From an uncultured Arcobacter sp. (GTDB lineage: Bacteria; Campylobacterota; Campylobacteria; Campylobacterales; Arcobacteraceae): a DNA stretch of 9,934 nucleotides. Below, piece by piece: positions 6,079-9,934 of this stretch (within the stretch, counting starts at the first letter, position 1; each line of letters starts with the position of its first letter). The stretch spans positions 1-9,934 of the forward strand of contig CALMBI010000193.1 in the NCBI GenBank assembly GCA_937860115.1, written 5' to 3'. The position numbers and the translations under genes are program-made. A model generated the notes under the pieces. That model searched no databases and was not told the origin of the DNA. It saw nothing but the letters and a program-made list of their open reading frames with translations.

Positions 6079-8457
6079 TTAATCGATCTTTTTTTGTTTG
6101 ATTCTCATACTATTTCCAACCACTAGAAGTGAACTTAAACTCATAGAAAGTGCAGCAATCAGCGGGATAACATATCCAAATATAGCAAGAGGTAAAGTTG
6201 TAATATTGTAAAGAAGAGAGATAGTAAGGTTTTGTTTGATAAAAGCAAAGGTACGTTTACTAATATAAAAACTTTTAATGATCCCCTCTAGTTTATCATT
6301 GAGTATCACTATATCACTCACAGCAAGTGAGATATCAGCACCATTACCCATAGCTATAGAGATATCAGCTCGACTTAGTGCTAGTGAATCGTTGATCCCA
6401 TCACCTACCATAACAACAATTTTTCCTTCTTCTCTTAGTTTAGTGATCAGATCAGCTTTCCCTTTTGGATCAATGTGTGCATAATATTTTGAAATATTGA
6501 GTTGTTCTGCTAGTTTTTTCACCACTTTAGGATTATCACCACTGCATATTATGATTTCAATATTGTTTTTTTGAAGATATTCGATCGTCTTTTTCGTATC
6601 TTCCCGTAACTCATCTTCTAAACGAAACGAAGCGAGTTGTTTATCATTTATTCTAAATTCATAACTTGTAAACTCATCTTGATTTTCTGTTCTACCACCA
6701 AAAATATTTTGATTTTTATAAAGAGCTTTTACTCCAATAGCTGGTATTTGTTCTATTTGTTCTAATGGTAGATACTCTAAATTTTGATAATTTTCAACTA
6801 AAAACAACTTAATAGCTTTGCTAATTGGGTGGGTTGAACTATCTACTAAACTATAAAGAATATGTAATTCTTCATTATTAAGATCAATTGAATGAGAGAT
6901 CACTTTAAGTTTACCATGTGTAAGAGTTCCTGTTTTATCAAAAACAACAGTAGTTGCTTTTGCAAATGTCTCTATAAATTTTGCTTCTTTAAAAAGTATC
7001 CCTTCGCGCCCAAGCCAACTAATCCCAACAAGGCTAGCTATTGGAGTAGCAAGTGCAAGAGCACATGGACAAGCTATGACAATTACAGATATTGTAATAA
7101 TAAGTGCGTTTTCAAAGCTAAGTCCCATCACATACCAGCTTATAAATGTGATCGCAGAGAGGAGTAAAATAGTAATTGAAAAATATTTTGAGAGATTATT
7201 TGTCATCTCTTCAATCTTTGGTTTGGAGTTCAATGAATCTTCAAGTAGTTCCACAATGTTATTTAATGTGGAATTTGCATAGTTTTTTGTTGCTTTGTAT
7301 CGTATTACTTTGTCTAAGTTGATAGTACCACTATAGATTTTTGCACCAAGCGATTTTGCAACAGGGAGTGATTCTCCGCTGATGCTACTTTCATCAAACG
7401 AAGATTCTCCACTGATCACTTCCCCATCAACAGAGGCTTTTTCACCATTTTTAACTTCGATGATATCGCCAACTTCGATCGCATCAAGTGGCACTATTTT
7501 TTTGGTTTCATTTTCTATCACTGTAGCTTCAAGTGGGATATATGATTTAATACGATCCATAGTATCAATTGCACTTTTTTTCCCTAAAACTTCAAGATAT
7601 TTTCCAACCAAAACAAATGTTAAAATCATAGCAACACTATCAAAATAGCTATTGCCATCTCCACCAAATAAGATATACAAAGAGTAAATATATGTTAAAG
7701 ATGCACCTGTAATTACTAAAAAATCCATGTTAATGATCTTATTTCTAAGACCATAATAGGCACCCCTAAAAAAGATCCATCCACTATAAAATAAAACAGG
7801 AGTAGAAAAGATCCATTCAGCAAAATGGACCATCTGAGTCATATTTTCACTCATGCCTGTAAAAAATCCAGCGTATTTTGCAACACCAATCATCATGATA
7901 TTCATAGAAGCAAATATAGCAACACTCATTCGTAAAAAATAATCTCGATTTTTTTTGGTTGATTGTTTGTCTGTGGCTGTTTTTTCATAAGGATAAGCGT
8001 TGTAGCCAATACTTCTTATCTTATCTATGATTTGAGAAAGCCTAATAATATCTTCATCCCAAATAATTTTTGCTTTGTTGTTTGTAAAATTGATACTCGC
8101 TTCTACTATTCCATTTGTTTCATCTAATATCTTTTCATTGAGCCATATACAAGCTGCACAGTGGATCCCTTCAATAATAAGATCAACTCTATTAAATCCT
8201 TCATTTGTTTTTTTGATATATCTTTGTTTAAAACTCTCCATATCAAAAGTGGAGCTATCGTCATGAAATGCAAGTGGTTTTGAGAGTGTATTTTTCCCTA
8301 GTTTATCATAAAAACTTCCTAGCCCATCATCTTGTAAGATATGATACACACCTTGACAACCATTGCAACAGAAGTTTAGAGTAGGATTTTCTTGCTCTTT
8401 GATCATTACCTTTTCATCAAACTCTAATTGGCAATGACTACATTTTACTAAACTCAT
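6079..8457 (-). CDS. ccoI: Copper-translocating P1B-type ATPase CcoI (FixI)
   Basis: CcoI moves copper across the inner membrane for the CuB site of cbb3 oxidase. The 792-residue protein begins with a Cys-rich domain (C6xxC9, C30-C31xxC34: FCCNGCQGVYH) that is typical of CcoI/FixI and absent from ordinary CopA. Next come a heavy-metal-associated domain with GIHCAAC (C100, C103), membrane helices from about residue 173, an actuator domain with SGES (360-363, replacing TGES), the transmembrane metal site CPC (463-465), the phosphorylation motif DKTGT with Asp507, the nucleotide-domain HP motif (H543-P544), and GDGIND (685-690). The last two helices end near residue 782. All catalytic residues are present and the length is normal. 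It overlaps the upstream asparaginase-like gene by 4 bases (ATGA) and precedes ccoS, so translation is probably coupled to the former. Confidence 0.96.
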   Translation of the reverse strand: MSLVKCSHCQLEFDEKVMIKEQENPTLNFCCNGCQGVYHILQDDGLGSFYDKLGKNTLSKPLAFHDDSSTFDMESFKQRYIKKTNEGFNRVDLIIEGIHCAACIWLNEKILDETNGIVEASINFTNNKAKIIWDEDIIRLSQIIDKIRSIGYNAYPYEKTATDKQSTKKNRDYFLRMSVAIFASMNIMMIGVAKYAGFFTGMSENMTQMVHFAEWIFSTPVLFYSGWIFFRGAYYGLRNKIINMDFLVITGASLTYIYSLYILFGGDGNSYFDSVAMILTFVLVGKYLEVLGKKSAIDTMDRIKSYIPLEATVIENETKKIVPLDAIEVGDIIEVKNGEKASVDGEVISGESSFDESSISGESLPVAKSLGAKIYSGTINLDKVIRYKATKNYANSTLNNIVELLEDSLNSKPKIEEMTNNLSKYFSITILLLSAITFISWYVMGLSFENALIITISVIVIACPCALALATPIASLVGISWLGREGILFKEAKFIETFAKATTVVFDKTGTLTHGKLKVISHSIDLNNEELHILYSLVDSSTHPISKAIKLFLVENYQNLEYLPLEQIEQIPAIGVKALYKNQNIFGGRTENQDEFTSYEFRINDKQLASFRLEDELREDTKKTIEYLQKNNIEIIICSGDNPKVVKKLAEQLNISKYYAHIDPKGKADLITKLREEGKIVVMVGDGINDSLALSRADISIAMGNGADISLAVSDIVILNDKLEGIIKSFYISKRTFAFIKQNLTISLLYNITTLPLAIFGYVIPLIAALSMSLSSLLVVGNSMRIKQKKID

Positions 8458-8951
8458 TGAAATACACCTTTTTGATAGTTTTTTGTGATCTTATTATGTT
8501 TTTTTAAAAGGCCATTCATACAAATATAGATCCCTTTTTTTGGTTTGTTATTTAAAAATCCTAGAGCCATTCCTAGTGTTGTGGATGCTTCAATTGGATC
8601 GATACTAAATGGTTTCATAGCACCAACAAAAACGATCGATTTGTTAGTGATAAATTTTGACAATACTTTGGCAGATTTTTTCATTGTATCTGTTCCATGA
8701 ACAATAATTATTTTTTTTTCTTTAGAATTTTGCACATGATCTAAAAGTATTTTACGATCTTTTTTGTTCATTGCTAGACTGTCTTTATAAATGACACCTT
8801 CTATTTGAGGAAGCTGATTCGATTTATAAGTATTTGTAAGTATTTTTACAATTGCATCACTATTTTTAGGTACAATAAGTTCCCCAGATGTTGGAATATA
8901 TATTTTATTAAATGTCCCACCAACATTGATTATTTTTGAATTTTCGGCCAA
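8454..8951 (-). CDS. Single-domain asparaginase-like protein (N-terminal domain only)
   Basis: This 165-residue protein corresponds to only the N-terminal, catalytic half of bacterial L-asparaginases (about 330 residues). All the active-site pieces of that half are seen: GGTF with Thr13, the DSLAM segment with Asp58-Ser59, HGTDTM with Thr87 and Asp88, and GAMKP with Lys113, followed by IDPIEA. The C-terminal domain, which completes the active site of the normal enzyme by dimer contacts, is missing. The protein ends cleanly in an ATGA overlap with ccoI, so this is not a recent truncation. The start is TTG (8951), since no ATG occurs before the GGTF motif; GAGA lies a suitable distance upstream. 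Whether it hydrolyses asparagine, another amide, or serves another purpose is unknown. It heads the probable ccoI-ccoS operon. Confidence 0.82.
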   Translation of the reverse strand: MAENSKIINVGGTFNKIYIPTSGELIVPKNSDAIVKILTNTYKSNQLPQIEGVIYKDSLAMNKKDRKILLDHVQNSKEKKIIIVHGTDTMKKSAKVLSKFITNKSIVFVGAMKPFSIDPIEASTTLGMALGFLNNKPKKGIYICMNGLLKKHNKITKNYQKGVFQ

Positions 8952-8980
8952 ATTAATTTTCTCTTTTATAAATTTAAGGT

Positions 8981-9008
8981 ATTATAACTAATTATTACTA
9001 ACAGGCAA
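8981..9008 (-). promoter_or_regulatory. Probable promoter of the asparaginase-like/ccoI/ccoS operon
   Basis: On the minus strand a perfect TATAAT (8986-8981) lies 16 bases after TTGCCT (9008-9003), which shares four of six bases with the -35 consensus. The TTG start codon lies 29 bases beyond the -10 box, leaving a short normal leader. Confidence 0.55.
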
Positions 9009-9022
9009 AAAATTTTGATAAT
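8995..9022 (+). promoter_or_regulatory. Possible promoter of the receiver-GGDEF gene
   Basis: GATAAT (9017-9022) is a fair -10 box, with a poor -35 (TTACTA, 8995-9000) 16 bases upstream. It would overlap the opposing promoter, so the two could compete. The leader would be about 60 bases and would contain the palindrome at 9058-9069. Confidence 0.3.
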
Positions 9023-9057
9023 GAGGTCAAATAAATTGCGTCTGTTGTAGCGATTAA

Positions 9058-9069
9058 GGGATATATCCC
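9058..9069. repeat. Perfect 12-base palindrome GGGATATATCCC
   Basis: This palindrome lies 21-32 bases before the ATG of the receiver-GGDEF gene and just before its ribosome binding site. It could be a binding site for a dimeric regulator or an RNA element affecting translation; in RNA the loop would be too small for a full hairpin. Function is not shown by sequence. Confidence 0.5.
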
Positions 9070-9076
9070 AAATATT

Positions 9077-9081
9077 GGAAG
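9077..9081 (+). promoter_or_regulatory. Shine-Dalgarno deciding the receiver-GGDEF start
   Basis: GGAAG sits 8 bases before the ATG at 9090. The alternative in-frame TTG at 9075 overlaps this element and would have no ribosome binding site of its own, so the ATG is preferred. Confidence 0.65.
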
Positions 9082-9089
9082 TTATATTA

Positions 9090-9911
9090 ATGATAAATTC
9101 AAATGCTGTAAATTTAAAAGATATTACTGTTTTGTATTGTGAAGATGAGGACGATTTACGAAATGTCACTGGTGATGTGATCAAGCAGTTCACTAAAGAG
9201 GTGCATCTTGCACAAAATGGTAGAATTGGATTTGAAACTTTTTTGCAATACCAAGATGATATAGATCTTATTATCACAGATGTTAACATGCCAGAACTCA
9301 ACGGTTTGGAGATGGCTAGGAAAATCAAAGAGATCAATCCAAATATCCCAATAATTGTTGCTACTGCATTTTCAAACTCATCATATCTTTTAGAAGCGAT
9401 TGAGCTTGGAATCGATAAATATGTACTCAAACCAATCGATATCAAAAAACTCTTTACTGTTATGAAACAGTCGTTACTTTATCACGAATTACAAGATCTC
9501 TATCGTGATAATCTTACGCATTTAGGAAATAGAAATGCACTTATTAAAGAGTTAAAACAAACAAAACCATCTATTATTGCACTTATTGATATTGATGATT
9601 TTTCTATTTTAAATGAATTGTATGGGGAAGAAAATGGAGATAAATTACTTGTCCAATTTAAAACTATCTTACAAGAATTTTTTCCAAAACCAAACTATGA
9701 ACTTTACAGAGTAGGGGCAGATAAATTTGTTGTGAATCTTAGAAATACAGATACGACCCAAGATGAGTTACGTCTTGAATGTATTGAGCTTATTCATAAA
9801 CTTGATAAGATGGGGATCCCTTTAGATAATGGAAATAATATCAATATTGGGATAACTATAGGGATAGCAAAATCTTCAAACCAAAATTTAAATCTGAAGT
9901 GCAATTTTTGA
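9090..9911 (+). CDS. Response regulator: receiver plus degenerate GGDEF domain, early stop
   Basis: From the ATG at 9090 the protein is 273 residues. Residues 10-128 form a receiver domain: acidic pocket E18-D19-E20, phospho-acceptor Asp64 in IITDVNMPELNG, Thr92 in VATAF and Lys114 in VLKPID. A GGDEF domain follows, opening with DNLTHLGNR (140-148), with the metal/substrate segment LIDIDDFSILNELYG (Asp167, Asn175). The signature is GADKF (209-213) instead of GGDEF, and the RxxD inhibitory site upstream is missing, so cyclic-di-GMP synthesis is doubtful; it may bind nucleotide or act through another output. The frame stops just after 'GITIGIAKSSNQ', where the last helix of the GGDEF fold should follow, beside a T5 run; a frameshift or sequencing error is possible. 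Many relatives continue into an EAL domain, which would lie beyond the window. No sensor kinase is present nearby. Confidence 0.83.
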   Translation: MINSNAVNLKDITVLYCEDEDDLRNVTGDVIKQFTKEVHLAQNGRIGFETFLQYQDDIDLIITDVNMPELNGLEMARKIKEINPNIPIIVATAFSNSSYLLEAIELGIDKYVLKPIDIKKLFTVMKQSLLYHELQDLYRDNLTHLGNRNALIKELKQTKPSIIALIDIDDFSILNELYGEENGDKLLVQFKTILQEFFPKPNYELYRVGADKFVVNLRNTDTTQDELRLECIELIHKLDKMGIPLDNGNNINIGITIGIAKSSNQNLNLKCNF

Positions 9912-9934
9912 AAATTTCTCAAGAATAAGAGAAA

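Noticed and set aside
9015..9030. FNR-like dyad TTGA...TCAA near the receiver-GGDEF promoter
   Set aside because: The half sites are 8 bases apart instead of the 6 of a TTGA-N6-TCAA FNR/CRP-type site, and such half sites are common in AT-rich DNA.
8966..9445. Minus-strand open frame of 159 codons across the divergent promoter region and receiver domain
   Set aside because: It runs through the likely promoters and is antisense to the conserved receiver domain; low-complexity Ile/Ser-rich translation.
1..9934. CRISPR array, insertion sequence, prophage, tRNA or rRNA
   Set aside because: No regularly spaced repeats, transposase or integrase motifs, terminal inverted repeats, or tRNA-like cloverleaf sequence were found by reading both strands.

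Overview
The window is AT-rich (about one third G+C by eye) and densely packed with genes. It most likely comes from a Campylobacterota (Epsilonproteobacteria) chromosome of the Sulfurimonas / Arcobacter / Sulfurospirillum kind. The clues are a CcoI-CcoS pair (copper loading and assembly of cbb3 oxidase), a very small periplasmic cytochrome c of the c-553 type, the A/T-ending codon use and the short intergenic gaps. The genus cannot be fixed from this sequence alone.

Layout. (1) Bases 1-3118, plus strand: the C-terminal end of a TonB-dependent outer-membrane receptor; an overlapping six-helix inner-membrane protein of unknown function; a small secreted protein with MORN-like repeats; a DJ-1/PfpI family protein; and a CobD-like PLP enzyme of the class I/II aminotransferase fold. 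(2) Bases 3140-5381, minus strand: a tight cluster read as ABC ATPase, then an ElyC-like DUF218 envelope protein, then the GTPase Era. It converges on the PLP enzyme with only 21 bases between the stops. (3) Bases 5382-5813: a divergent promoter region, the monohaem cytochrome c with a strong ribosome binding site, and a clear intrinsic terminator. (4) Bases 5814-8951, minus strand: a single-domain asparaginase-like protein, then ccoI (overlapping by 4 bases), then ccoS, probably one operon. (5) Bases 8952-9089: a divergent regulatory region with a near-consensus -10 element and a 12-base palindrome. (6) Bases 9090-9911, plus strand: a response regulator with a receiver domain and a degenerate GGDEF domain (GADKF) whose reading frame stops early beside a T5 run.

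Working together. The clearest theme is respiration. The small cytochrome c could donate electrons to the cbb3 oxidase that CcoI and CcoS help to mature. The rest is housekeeping (Era), envelope maintenance (ElyC-like) and nutrient uptake (receptor, ABC ATPase). I see no CRISPR array, transposase, tRNA or rRNA, and no convincing new multi-gene system. The points most worth a second look are the asparaginase-domain gene coupled to ccoI, the degenerate and apparently interrupted GGDEF protein, and the unknown membrane gene overlapping the receptor gene.
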